A DNA stretch of 64,000 nt from assembly GCF_050510895.1 (NCBI RefSeq), contig NZ_JBNINT010000001.1, forward strand, positions 1,922,001 to 1,986,000, in the 5' to 3' direction. The notes below the pieces were generated by a model. It searched no databases, was not told the DNA's origin, and was given only the letters and a program-made list of their open reading frames with translations. Positions 29,450 to 38,049 of this stretch are shown piece by piece. The position numbers were made by a program, and so were the translations under genes. Source of the DNA: Pannonibacter phragmitetus_B (GTDB lineage: Bacteria; Pseudomonadota; Alphaproteobacteria; Rhizobiales; Stappiaceae). Every line of letters starts with the position of its first letter. Position 1 is the first letter of the stretch.

Positions 29450-30669
29450 CTAGCCCAAATCCGGTGTATCGTCAAACAGACGGCGGTGTTCCTCGATGGC
29501 ATAGCGGTCGGTCATGCCTGCAATGAAGTCACAGACACGCCGTGCCAGGGCCTCCGGCGCAAGACCGCTGGTTCCAGCGGCCCATTCACGCGGCATATCG
29601 GAAGGCGTGGCCATGTAGTGAGCAAACAGCTCGCGCGTGATACGCGCCACCAGCTTGCGCACCGACAGCACATCCGGATGCCGGTACATGCGGGCAAAGA
29701 GAAAACGCTTCACTTCCTTCTCGGCCTTGCTCATTTCGGCGGAAAACTCCACCATCGCATGCCCTGCCCTGCGGATGTCCTCGGCACTCTTCGGCTGCAG
29801 CTCGCGCAAGCGGCGGATCCCCTCGCGGATCACATCCTCCACCATACGGGTGATCTGACGGCGGACGATCTCATGGATACGCCGCGGCTCATCCAGCCCC
29901 GGGTAGCGGAATCCACTTCCTGCAGGATATCCGCCAGGAACGGCACTTCGGCAATGTCCTGAATGTTGAACAGCCGCGCCCGCAGCCCGTCATCGAGATC
30001 ATGAGCGTCATAGGCAATGTCATCGGCAATCGCGGCGGCCTGCGCCTCTGCGCTTGGCCAGCTGTCGAGCCGCAAATCCTGCTTTTCCGCATAGCTGCGG
30101 ATGGCAAAGGGCAGAACGCTGTCCTTGAACTTGCCGAGCGGCGCGCCGGAGGCGTCCACCAGCGGGCCATTGTGCTTCACAAGGCCTTCCAGCGTTTCCC
30201 AGCTGAGGTTCAGCCCGTCCCATTCCGCGTAGCGGTGCTCAAGCGAGGTAACAACGCGCAAGGACTGGGCATTGTGATCAAAGCCGCCATAAGGCGCCAT
30301 GCATTCATGCATGACATCCTCGCCCTCATGCCCGAAGGGCGTGTGGCCAAGGTCGTGGGCAAGCGCCAGACATTCGGCCAGATCCTCGTCGAGCCGCAGC
30401 GCACGCGCCAGCGCACGGGCGATCTGCGACACCTCGATCGTGTGGGTCAGACGCGTGCGGTAATGATCGCCCTCGTGATAGACGAAAACCTGCGTCTTGT
30501 GCTTCAGGCGGCGGAAAGCCGTGGAATGGATGATGCGGTCGCGGTCGCGCTGGAAGGGCGTGCGCGTCGGGCTCTCCGGCTCAGGATGAAGACGCCCCAG
30601 ACTCTGCGCCGGATCCTGCGCATAGACGGCCCGTGCCTGTGCCCCATACCCAAGGCTCGCTACTGTCAT
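29450..30669 (-). CDS. dgt: dGTPase / dNTP triphosphohydrolase (apparent frameshift)
   Basis: This is an HD-domain deoxynucleotide triphosphohydrolase. IHSTAFRRLKHKTQVFV, the metal-binding RLTHTIEVSQIARALAR and LAHDLGHTPFGHEGEDVMH, and the second half starting RMVEDVIREGIRRLREL are typical. The frames break after ILQEVDS. Adding one base beside the GAATC at 29909-29913 (plus view) restores DSRYPGLDEPRRIHEI and gives 406 residues. It precedes argS and is divergent from the erpA gene, with the probable promoters between 30670 and 30864. Confidence 0.92.
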
Positions 30670-30732
30670 TCAAATTACCCCACCTGCAAGCAGACCGTAC
30701 CGGACGGCATTCCTGACCTTGCGCTTCTGCAA

Positions 30733-30761
30733 TTGACGCAGGCCCAATGCGTACATACCTA
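30733..30761 (+). promoter_or_regulatory. Candidate sigma-70 promoter for erpA
   Basis: TTGACG at 30733-30738 and TACCTA at 30756-30761 are separated by 17 bases, about 100 bases upstream of the erpA start and divergent from dgt. It is called from the motif match only. Confidence 0.4.
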
Positions 30762-30864
30762 TTAGTCAAGACAAGGCGCAACTGTGATGACACCCTGTGA
30801 ATGGCTGGATATGGCCATTTTCCTTCAGAAATCCAGCGCCGCCCCCTTGATGGAAGCCGAAATC

Positions 30865-31215
30865 ATGAGCACAGACACCCTGGAAGCCGCAACTCCGGTC
30901 ACCCTGAGCGCCCGCGCCGCCCGCCGTGTTGCAAAGATTCTCTCCGGCGAAGCGCCCGGCTCCATGCTGCGCGTCAGCGTCGAAGGCGGCGGATGCTCGG
31001 GCCTTCAGTACAAGTATGACGTGGTCACCGCCAGCGAGGAGGATGATCTGGTGATCGAGCGCGACGGCGCAACGGTCCTGGTCGATTCGGTATCGCTCCA
31101 GTACATGGAAGGCTCGGAGATCGATTTCATCGATGACCTGATGGGCCAGTCCTTCCAGATCCGCAATCCCAACGCTGTCGCCGGCTGCGGCTGCGGCACG
31201 AGCTTCACGATCTGA
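30865..31215 (+). CDS. erpA: A-type iron-sulfur carrier ErpA
   Basis: This is a 116-residue HesB/IscA-family Fe-S carrier. The three ligand cysteines are in EGGGCSGLQYKYD and AGCGCGTSFTI. SMEGSEIDF-type sequence (YMEGSEIDFIDDLMG) and the C-terminal CGCGTSF place it with ErpA, and a second A-type protein (SufA-like) is in the suf cluster. The ATG at 30865 (MSTDTLEAATPVTL) matches the family N terminus; an in-frame start at 30784 adds 27 unrelated residues. It carries clusters from the SUF machinery to targets such as isoprenoid enzymes. It is followed by xthA, 82 bases downstream. Confidence 0.9.
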   Translation: MSTDTLEAATPVTLSARAARRVAKILSGEAPGSMLRVSVEGGGCSGLQYKYDVVTASEEDDLVIERDGATVLVDSVSLQYMEGSEIDFIDDLMGQSFQIRNPNAVAGCGCGTSFTI

Positions 31216-31297
31216 GGCACTGTCTGGCCATCCCCCGCACGCCTGCTAACACTGTCAGCCTGAAAACATGAGATCGGCAGAAGGACGGGCTGCGGGG

Positions 31298-32080
31298 ATG
31301 AAGATCGCCACCTGGAACATCAACGGGGTCAAGGCCCGCATCGATACGGCGCTGCAGTGGCTCTCCGAGGCAAAGCCGGACATTGCCTGCTTCCAGGAAA
31401 TCAAGTCGGTGGACGAGGCCTTTCCTTCCGCGCCTTTCGAGGAGCTGGGCTATCACGTGGCAACTCATGGGCAGAAGGGCTTCAACGGTGTTGCCATCCT
31501 GTCGCGCCAGCCGCTTGAGGATATCCAGCGCGGTTTGCCGGGCGATGACAGCGACGAGCAGGCCCGCTACATAGAGGCAACCATTTCGACAGATGGCGGC
31601 GCCCTGCGCGTTGGCTGCCTCTATTTGCCCAACGGCAACCCGCTAGGCACGGAAAAATTCCCCTACAAGCTGCGCTGGATGGACCGATTGATCGCCCATG
31701 CCCGCACGCGCCTGGCCGAAGAAACGCCCTTCCTGCTGCTGGGCGATTACAACGTTATCCCGGAACCAAAGGATGCGCGCAATCCGCAAGACTGGCTGGG
31801 AGACGCGCTGTTCCAGCCCGAAAGCCGCAGCCGGTTCCGCAGCCTGCTCAATCTCGGTTTCACCGAAGCCGTGCGCGCCTCGACGGATGCCGCCGAAACC
31901 TACACCTTCTGGGACTATCAGGCCGGTGCCTGGCAGCGGAACAACGGCATTCGCATCGACCACATCCTTTTGTCACCGCAGGCGAGCGATCTGATGCGCG
32001 GCTGCGGTATCGACGCACACGTGCGCGGCTGGGAAAAGCCTTCAGACCACGTCCCTGTCTGGGTCGATCTCGCGGCCTGA
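31298..32080 (+). CDS. xthA: Exonuclease III (AP endonuclease)
   Basis: This is a 260-residue Mg-dependent ExoIII-type AP endonuclease for base-excision repair. MKIATWNINGVKARIDTALQ, the catalytic Glu in ACFQEIKSV, LLLGDYNVIPEPKDARNP, GIRIDHILLSPQ and the final KPSDHVPVWVDL are all conserved. The ATG at 31298 is preceded by GCGGGG and gives the exact family start; the in-frame ATG at 31268 is unlikely. Complete. Confidence 0.96.
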   Translation: MKIATWNINGVKARIDTALQWLSEAKPDIACFQEIKSVDEAFPSAPFEELGYHVATHGQKGFNGVAILSRQPLEDIQRGLPGDDSDEQARYIEATISTDGGALRVGCLYLPNGNPLGTEKFPYKLRWMDRLIAHARTRLAEETPFLLLGDYNVIPEPKDARNPQDWLGDALFQPESRSRFRSLLNLGFTEAVRASTDAAETYTFWDYQAGAWQRNNGIRIDHILLSPQASDLMRGCGIDAHVRGWEKPSDHVPVWVDLAA

Positions 32081-32127
32081 GCCACACCGCACACGTTTCC
32101 TCTCAGCCATCTGCCGGAAGCCCTGCC

Positions 32128-33251
32128 ATGTTTGCTGACCTTGAAACACCCTGCCTGCTGCTTGACCGGTCGATCCTTCAGGCAAACCTCGTGGAGATGG
32201 CGGGCCGCGTCGCGGCCAAGGGGCAAAGTTCCGGCCGCATCTGAAAACGGCCAAGTCCATCGATGTGGCCCGCGCGGCAGCGGCCCTCGGCGCGGACCGA
32301 TGGACGGTCTCGACGCTGAAGGAGGCGGAGTATTTCGCCGGTTATGGCCTCTCCGACATGCTCTACACGCTCTCGATCGTGCCACAGAAGGTGGAGCGGA
32401 TCATGCGGCTGAACCGGGCCGGGGCGAATGTGGCCGTTTGCCTCGACACTCTGGATGGCGCAAGGGCGCTGGCGGAGATGAAGCTTGAGGGCCCGAGGCT
32501 GCGGGTGTTCCTTGAAATCGACGTGGACCACCACCGCACCGGCCTGCAGCCCGGTGACGGACGGATTCTCGGCGTTGCCCGCACCATTGCTGCAGCCCCT
32601 CACCTGACGCTGGCTGGCGTCATGGCCCATGGCGGCGACAGCTACAGCGCGAAGGACATGGCCGGCATCATTGCCATGGCCGAACAGGAGCGCCGCATCA
32701 CCGTTGCGGCGGCAGAAGCTATCCGGGCTGAAGGCATCTCCTGCCCCATCGTTTCCGTCGGATCCAGCCCAACCGCCCGGGAGGGACTGTCCCTGGAAGG
32801 TGTCAGCGAAGTGCGCGCCGGGGTTTACATGTTCCAGGACGTTTTCCAGGCCAATCTGGGTGTCTGCCGGCTGGAAGACATCGCCATGACTGTGCTCACC
32901 ACGGTCGTCAGCCACGCACCGCATCTCAACCGTCTGATTATCGATGCGGGCGGTCTTGCACTGTCAAAGGACCGCTCTTGCGCCATTCAGGCAAACGACT
33001 GCGGCTACGGTTTACTGTGGCGCGAAGATGGTTCGCTGGCGGAGGGACTGCATGTGAAGGGCGTCAGCCAGGAGCACGGTTATGTCACGAGCCTCGACGG
33101 CTCGCCGGTTGATCTTGCTGCCTATCCTGTCGGCTCCCGTCTCCGGGTTCTGCCCAATCACGCCTGCATGACGGCAGCAGCCTACGAAGGCTATCACATG
33201 ATCGAGAACGGAAACCTGACCGGCTGGTGGCCGCGCGTCAACGGTTGGTGA
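32128..33251 (+). CDS. D-serine dehydratase-like / D-threonine aldolase-type PLP enzyme (apparent frameshift)
   Basis: This fold-type III (alanine-racemase-like) PLP enzyme starts MFADLETPCLLLDRSIL. Adding one G in the G4 run at 32220-32223 restores GAKFRPHLKTAKSIDVARAA, which contains the PLP-binding Lys, and gives 374 residues. The C-terminal PNHACMTAAAYEGYHMI is the zinc-binding His/Cys signature of the DSD1/DTA family. Such enzymes deaminate D-serine or cleave D-3-hydroxyamino acids. The substrate cannot be told from sequence. It lies 47 bases downstream of xthA, on the same strand but with no obvious functional link. Confidence 0.85.
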
Positions 33252-33351
33252 ATGGCTGAATGCGTCAGATATGCATTTTACGCATAACTTGATTACCGTA
33301 AGGAGTGGGCAGCACGCTTGATACACGTCAAGCTCATGTTACGCTGCTTGA

Positions 33352-33657
33352 ATGAACACACGTCACCTGATCCTCGGGGCCTTGTTCCCCCTCCTGATTG
33401 CCGCAGTCTTTCCGCTGCCCGCAGGCGCCGGAGAGAAGCCGAAGGTCAACTGCATCTGCAAGGCCAACCAGCAGAACTTCCATGTGGGTGACGTGATCTG
33501 CCTGCGTGGCGTCCTTGCCCAATGCGTAATGGCACAGAACGTCACGTCATGGGAGGTGACCAAGGACCCCTGCCCCAGCGCAAAGGCACCCATGAGCGTT
33601 CCAGACAAGCAATGGGCGCTTGCCTTTGCGACAGAGGCCATCACGGTTACGCACTAG
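33352..33657 (+). CDS. Small secreted cysteine-containing protein, unknown function
   Basis: This is a 101-residue protein with a clear signal peptide (MNTRHLILGALFPLLIAAVF then PLPAGAGEK). The mature part of about 75 residues has five cysteines, two as a CIC pair just after the cleavage site and others in VGDVICLRG, AQCVMA and DPCPSA. Disulfides or metal binding are possible. I do not recognise the family. It is preceded by about 100 intergenic bases, so it may have its own promoter, and it is convergent with the ExoR-like gene. Codon use looks like its neighbours. Confidence 0.6.
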   Translation: MNTRHLILGALFPLLIAAVFPLPAGAGEKPKVNCICKANQQNFHVGDVICLRGVLAQCVMAQNVTSWEVTKDPCPSAKAPMSVPDKQWALAFATEAITVTH

Positions 33658-33865
33658 ACAGCAAACCATCCAAGGCGCAGGCAATCCAAAGACGGGTCCG
33701 TCTGGATCTCTGTGGCATTCACCGAACAATTCGGAAAACGAATTCTGGCAAGGGGCCTTGAGCTTTCGTCACTGCCAGTGGCTTGTCAGCAAGCACAATG
33801 CCACTTCGGGCCTTTGCGTCGCAACGTCCGGCCTGAAGAGCCCGGGATGCACGGTCTGCCAAAAA

Positions 33866-34720
33866 CTATCGAAGCGTCGCAGCGCTCAAAGCCTCAGCAG
33901 CAGGCACACGCATCGGCTCATGCTTGGCCAGCCAGGCATCGGCGCGGCGGGCGGCGGAGCGGCGGATATCTTCGCTCGCCAGCGAGAAATACCGTTCCTG
34001 CATTTCGACGACCCAGCCCAGATCGCCAACGCCTTCTTCAGCCGCATGAGCGCGGGCTATAGTCATCCACATCAGGCCGCGTTCACGGTTTTCCAGTGAA
34101 TCGGCCAGATTGAAAAGGGTCTCACCCAGCAGCGCCTGCGCTCCGATGTGCCCCTTGAGGGCAGCCAGGTTGAACCAGCGCACCGCCATCAGGTCGTTGT
34201 TCTCGCGGTAGATCTGCCCCAGCTCATACTGGGCTTCCGCATCTCCGAAATAGGAGGCCGCATGGGTGAAGATCTGACGGGCACGGGCTGGATTGGCCTT
34301 GACCTGCGTGTTCTTGATGCCGGTCATGTAATATTTGCCAAGCGCCACGAAGGCGCTGGAGACAAAAGGAGCCTGTGACGAGGTGGGGCTTTCGTCGCCA
34401 TAGAGTGTCACAACCTGATTGTAATACTCGAAAGCCTTGTAGTCGTCCTCGGCAACACCGTCGCCGGCTGCATACATCTGACCCAGCTTCCAGGCCGCCA
34501 TTGGCTGGCCGTTCTCGGCCGCATAGCGCAGGGAGTCGACTGCAGCCTGCTTGTCACCGGAATAGTATTTCCGGGCGCCGAGACGAAGCGCCTCGCTTGC
34601 AGTCATGCGCTCCGGCGTGATCTGCTCATTGCTGGCGGGCGTTCCATCGAAAGCATGAGCAGGCACCAGCAGCATAAGCTGCAAACCAGCGATCTGGACG
34701 AGATTCCGCAAGATACGCAT
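33866..34720 (-). CDS. exoR: ExoR-like periplasmic regulator with Sel1/TPR repeats
   Basis: This is a 284-residue exported protein. It has a signal peptide (MRILRNLVQIAGLQLMLLVP to AHAFD), then Sel1-like repeats (AAWKLGQMYAAGDGVAEDDY, AFVALGKYYMTG, AEAQYELGQIYRENNDLMAV, IGAQALLGETLFNL). Repeat layout, length and the YAAGDGVAEDD and RGLMWM segments match ExoR, the periplasmic inhibitor of the ExoS/ChvI two-component system that controls exopolysaccharide, motility and acid response in rhizobia. The start at 34720 is preferred over an in-frame extension to 35119 because it begins the signal peptide. No exoS or chvI is in the window. Confidence 0.8.
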   Translation of the reverse strand: MRILRNLVQIAGLQLMLLVPAHAFDGTPASNEQITPERMTASEALRLGARKYYSGDKQAAVDSLRYAAENGQPMAAWKLGQMYAAGDGVAEDDYKAFEYYNQVVTLYGDESPTSSQAPFVSSAFVALGKYYMTGIKNTQVKANPARARQIFTHAASYFGDAEAQYELGQIYRENNDLMAVRWFNLAALKGHIGAQALLGETLFNLADSLENRERGLMWMTIARAHAAEEGVGDLGWVVEMQERYFSLASEDIRRSAARRADAWLAKHEPMRVPAAEALSAATLR

Positions 34721-35700
34721 GACTCTGGATCTCACCTTGGTGCGGACTGGCGCACCGTTTCCGGCCAAAGCTTCAACGCGGCTGGCAGCAAACTTGACTG
34801 CCTTGCCCGTGGCGCTGTGCAGCGCTGGCCGTGTGTGTGTTCGATGGAAAAGAAAATAGCCCGGCATTCCGGCAGCATTTGGGCCGGCAGCATTTGGGCG
34901 ATCTACACTCAAGCTGGCTGCTGCAGTGCCATCGGAAAAAAATCTGCTGGAGATGGAACCAAAGAAGGATGAGTGCGTTTCACCGCTGTAAAGACAGACT
35001 TGGGATGCCATCCCGTCATTCCCTGTCCTGCTCAACGCAAAGTTAACGCGCACACCAAACCCCTGATCCAAATGCATACACAGCGATGCGTATACCTGCC
35101 TGACTGCCTCGATCTTCATGCTTGCGACGCGCCCCTAAGATGGGCTGTTGCCAGTTGATGAAGACCGCTCTGCACGTCCTTGCCAGACAGGGGTGGAGCC
35201 CAATCATGGCTGAACGGCGGCAATTCCGGCGCCACAAGTCATAGCGCATCACATCGCGTCTGACTGTTGCGGCGGCGCCACAGACTCGCGTCTGTTTTTT
35301 GCCCCGTCCTGCCCACCTGAGCGCTGCAAAACTCAAGGTTTCTGCCACCTCCTGCCACCAGCACGCTTCCTTGAAAGACAAGCCGGACAACCATTCATGG
35401 CTGCATGGTGTCTTTTGCTGTTTCATGGCAGGGACTGGCACAGGGCTGGACGGCCCTTGCGCCCACCTTGGACAAAAGCGGTTGACATTCGGTTGCCCAG
35501 ACCGTTCAAAGGCGCCGTTTCGTTGGAAATCCGCGTGGTTCCGGGGCTTTCCCCTTTCGCCGCAGACTGGCGGCTGAGACAATCGCGCCGAATCGGACAA
35601 TAGCGAGATCGGGCTCCGGCAACGGGAACCGGACACACGGCACGGCCATTTGCTTCCGACGCAAGGGCCTGCCCCACAGACTATGGAACATGGAAACGGC
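34721..35700. other. Long intergenic region between exoR and parE
   Basis: About 980 bases separate the divergent exoR and parE starts. I see no ORF with convincing codon use. It contains a 15-base tandem repeat (34871-34900), a TTGACA at about 35482 with a weak downstream -10, and otherwise nothing recognisable. It presumably holds the exoR and parE promoters and long leaders. Confidence 0.5.
34871..34900. repeat. 15-base tandem duplication
   Basis: The unit GGCAGCATTTGGGCC is directly repeated, with only the last base differing in the second copy. It lies about 150 bases upstream of the exoR start. Confidence 0.8.
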
Positions 35701-37800
35701 ATGAGCGCAGACGAGGATCTCTTCGCAGGATCAGCAGCAGCGGCAGGGAGTGCGCCGGCAAAGGCAGCCCCCAAGGCGGCCAGCAAAGCATCCCTTGCGC
35801 CCGCGCCTGCAGCCGTGACACCACCGGCTGAAGCAGCAAGCACCGCATCGCAACGCAGCTCCGCAGGCGGCGACGACTATACGGCCGCCGACATCGAGGT
35901 GCTGGAAGGCCTGGAGCCTGTCCGCCGCCGTCCGGGCATGTATATCGGCGGCACGGATGAAAAGGCGCTGCATCACCTCTTTGCCGAAATCATCGACAAC
36001 TCGATGGACGAGGCGGTGGCCGGGCACGCCACCTGGATCGACGTTGCCGTTGGTGCCGATGGCTATATCACCATCACGGACAATGGCCGCGGTATTCCCG
36101 TCGATCCGCATCCGAAGTTCAAGGACAAGTCCGCCCTCGAAATCATCATGACGACGCTGCATGCGGGCGGCAAGTTCGACAGCAAGGTCTACGAGGCTTC
36201 GGGCGGCCTGCACGGCGTGGGCTCGTCCGTTGTGAATGCCCTTTCCGAGGAGATGGTGGTCGAGGTGGCGCGGGCGCGCAAACTCTATCGGCAGATCTTC
36301 CAGCGCGGCAAACCGGTCGGGCCGCTGGAACTGGTCGGCGACGTGCAGAACCGGCGCGGAACGCTGGTGCGCTTCAAGCCGGACTGGCAGATTTTCGGCA
36401 AGGAAGCAAAGTTCGAACCCGCGCGCCTGCTTCGCATGGCCCGGTCCAAGGCCTATCTGTTCGGCGGCGTCGAAATCCGCTGGCACTGTGACCCGGCCCT
36501 GCTGGACGAGAAGGACAAGACACCCGCCGAGGCCGTGTTCCACTTCCCCGGCGGCCTGAAGGACTTTCTTGCCGAAAAGCTCGGCAAGGAACGCAAGGTC
36601 ATTGACGACATCTTCGCCGGCAAGCTGGGCCAGCCCGGCAAGCATGGTGCCGTGGAATGGGCCGTGACCTGGTTTGCTGGTGACGGATTCCTTTCCTCTT
36701 ACTGCAACACCGTCACGACACCGGAGGGCGGCACTCACGAGGCAGGGCTGCGCTATGCCCTGCTGCGCGGGCTCAAGGCCTATGCTGACCTCGTTGGCAA
36801 CAAGAAGGCCGCGATCCTTACCTCCGAAGACATCATGACCTCGGCGGCCGGCATGCTGTCCGTCTTCATCCGCGAACCGGAATTCGTTGGCCAGACCAAG
36901 GACAAGCTGGCCACGAATGAGGCAACGCGCATCACTGAAAACGCGCTGCGCGATGCGTTCGACCACTGGCTGACCGCCTCGCCGACCCAGGCCAACAAAC
37001 TGCTGGAATGGGTGATCGACCGGGCGGAAGAGCGCCTGCGCCGCCGCCAGGAGAAGGACGTTGCACGCAAGACAGCCGTACGCAAGCTGCGCCTGCCGGG
37101 CAAGCTGGCAGATTGTTCGGCCAACCAGTCGGAAGGAACGGAGCTGTTCATCGTCGAGGGTGACTCGGCCGGTGGCTCCGCCAAACAGGCCCGCAACCGC
37201 AACAATCAGGCCGTGCTGCCCCTGCGCGGCAAGATCCTGAACGTCGCCAATGCAGGGCGCGACAAGCTGGTGGCGAACCAGCAGCTGGCAGATCTGATCC
37301 AGGCGCTCGGCTGCGGCACCCGCACCCATTACAAGGACGCGGACCTGCGCTACGAGAAGGTCATCATCATGACCGACGCCGACGTGGACGGCGCGCACAT
37401 CGCCTCGTTGCTGATCACCTTCTTCTACCGCGAGATGCCGGAGCTGATCCACAACGGCCACCTCTACCTCGCCGTGCCGCCGCTCTACCGCCTGACGCAA
37501 GGTGGCAAGACCATCTATGCCCGCACGGATGAGCACAAGGACGAGCTGATGGCGACGGTCTTCAAGGGCAAGAGCAAGGTCGAGATCGGCCGCTTCAAGG
37601 GCCTTGGCGAAATGCTGCCGGGCCAGCTCAAGGAAACCACAATGGATCCGTCCAAGCGAACCTTGCTGAAGGTGCAAGTGGTGGAAGGTGACGAGGCGGA
37701 CACCAGTGACACCGTTGAGCAGCTGATGGGCAACAAGCCGGAAGCCCGCTTCCGCTTCATCCAGGACCGCGCAGAATTCGCGCATGACCTCGACATTTGA
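35701..37800 (+). CDS. parE: DNA topoisomerase IV subunit B
   Basis: This is a GyrB/ParE-type ATPase of about 699 residues. A low-complexity Ala/Pro tail (residues 1-60) precedes DIEVLEGLEPVRRRPGMYIG, the GHKL ATP site (EIIDNSMDEAVAGHA, DNGRGIPVDPHPK, GLHGVGSSVVNALSE), and the Toprim segments FIVEGDSAGGSAKQARNR and MTDADVDGAHIASLLITFFY. EIIDNSMDEA and the overall length favour ParE over GyrB. With ParC it decatenates daughter chromosomes. The ATG at 35701 has GGAA 7-10 bases upstream; in-frame ATGs at 35650 and 35683 are alternatives. Confidence 0.93.
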   Translation: MSADEDLFAGSAAAAGSAPAKAAPKAASKASLAPAPAAVTPPAEAASTASQRSSAGGDDYTAADIEVLEGLEPVRRRPGMYIGGTDEKALHHLFAEIIDNSMDEAVAGHATWIDVAVGADGYITITDNGRGIPVDPHPKFKDKSALEIIMTTLHAGGKFDSKVYEASGGLHGVGSSVVNALSEEMVVEVARARKLYRQIFQRGKPVGPLELVGDVQNRRGTLVRFKPDWQIFGKEAKFEPARLLRMARSKAYLFGGVEIRWHCDPALLDEKDKTPAEAVFHFPGGLKDFLAEKLGKERKVIDDIFAGKLGQPGKHGAVEWAVTWFAGDGFLSSYCNTVTTPEGGTHEAGLRYALLRGLKAYADLVGNKKAAILTSEDIMTSAAGMLSVFIREPEFVGQTKDKLATNEATRITENALRDAFDHWLTASPTQANKLLEWVIDRAEERLRRRQEKDVARKTAVRKLRLPGKLADCSANQSEGTELFIVEGDSAGGSAKQARNRNNQAVLPLRGKILNVANAGRDKLVANQQLADLIQALGCGTRTHYKDADLRYEKVIIMTDADVDGAHIASLLITFFYREMPELIHNGHLYLAVPPLYRLTQGGKTIYARTDEHKDELMATVFKGKSKVEIGRFKGLGEMLPGQLKETTMDPSKRTLLKVQVVEGDEADTSDTVEQLMGNKPEARFRFIQDRAEFAHDLDI

Positions 37801-37948
37801 GTTTGAAGCACCCGCTTCGCACAGCCAGCAAAGTCGAGAGGCTGCATTTGCAATGAGAGGCAAGCACCCGGGCGCCTGCTGATTTGCCCCAACTGGACGC
37901 CTGTTAGCAATAACAAGGCTGCTCCAGGGTCAAAACATCAGGAAAACA

Positions 37949-37976
37949 TTGACAATGGGGCCTTTAACTGTAGGGT
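37949..37976 (+). promoter_or_regulatory. Candidate promoter for RhlE-type helicase
   Basis: TTGACA at 37949-37954 and TAGGGT at 37971-37976 have a 16-base spacer and lie about 75 bases upstream of the helicase ATG. Motif match only. A leader of this kind is common for cold-induced DEAD-box helicases, but nothing else supports that here. Confidence 0.35.
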
Positions 37977-38049
37977 GGCGCCAATTCCGGACCCGGGCAC
38001 GGCTTGGGTCCGTCCAGCTACAGCGACCCAGAATCGGATCCCGTTCTCA

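Noticed and set aside
35043..35843. Minus-strand ORF of 266 codons upstream of and overlapping parE
   Set aside because: Low-complexity Ala/Arg/Cys-rich translation, overlapping the parE start on the opposite strand; no motif supports it.
35731..37863. Long minus-strand ORF (710 codons) opposite parE
   Set aside because: Antisense shadow of parE with no recognisable domains; the plus strand has all topoisomerase motifs.
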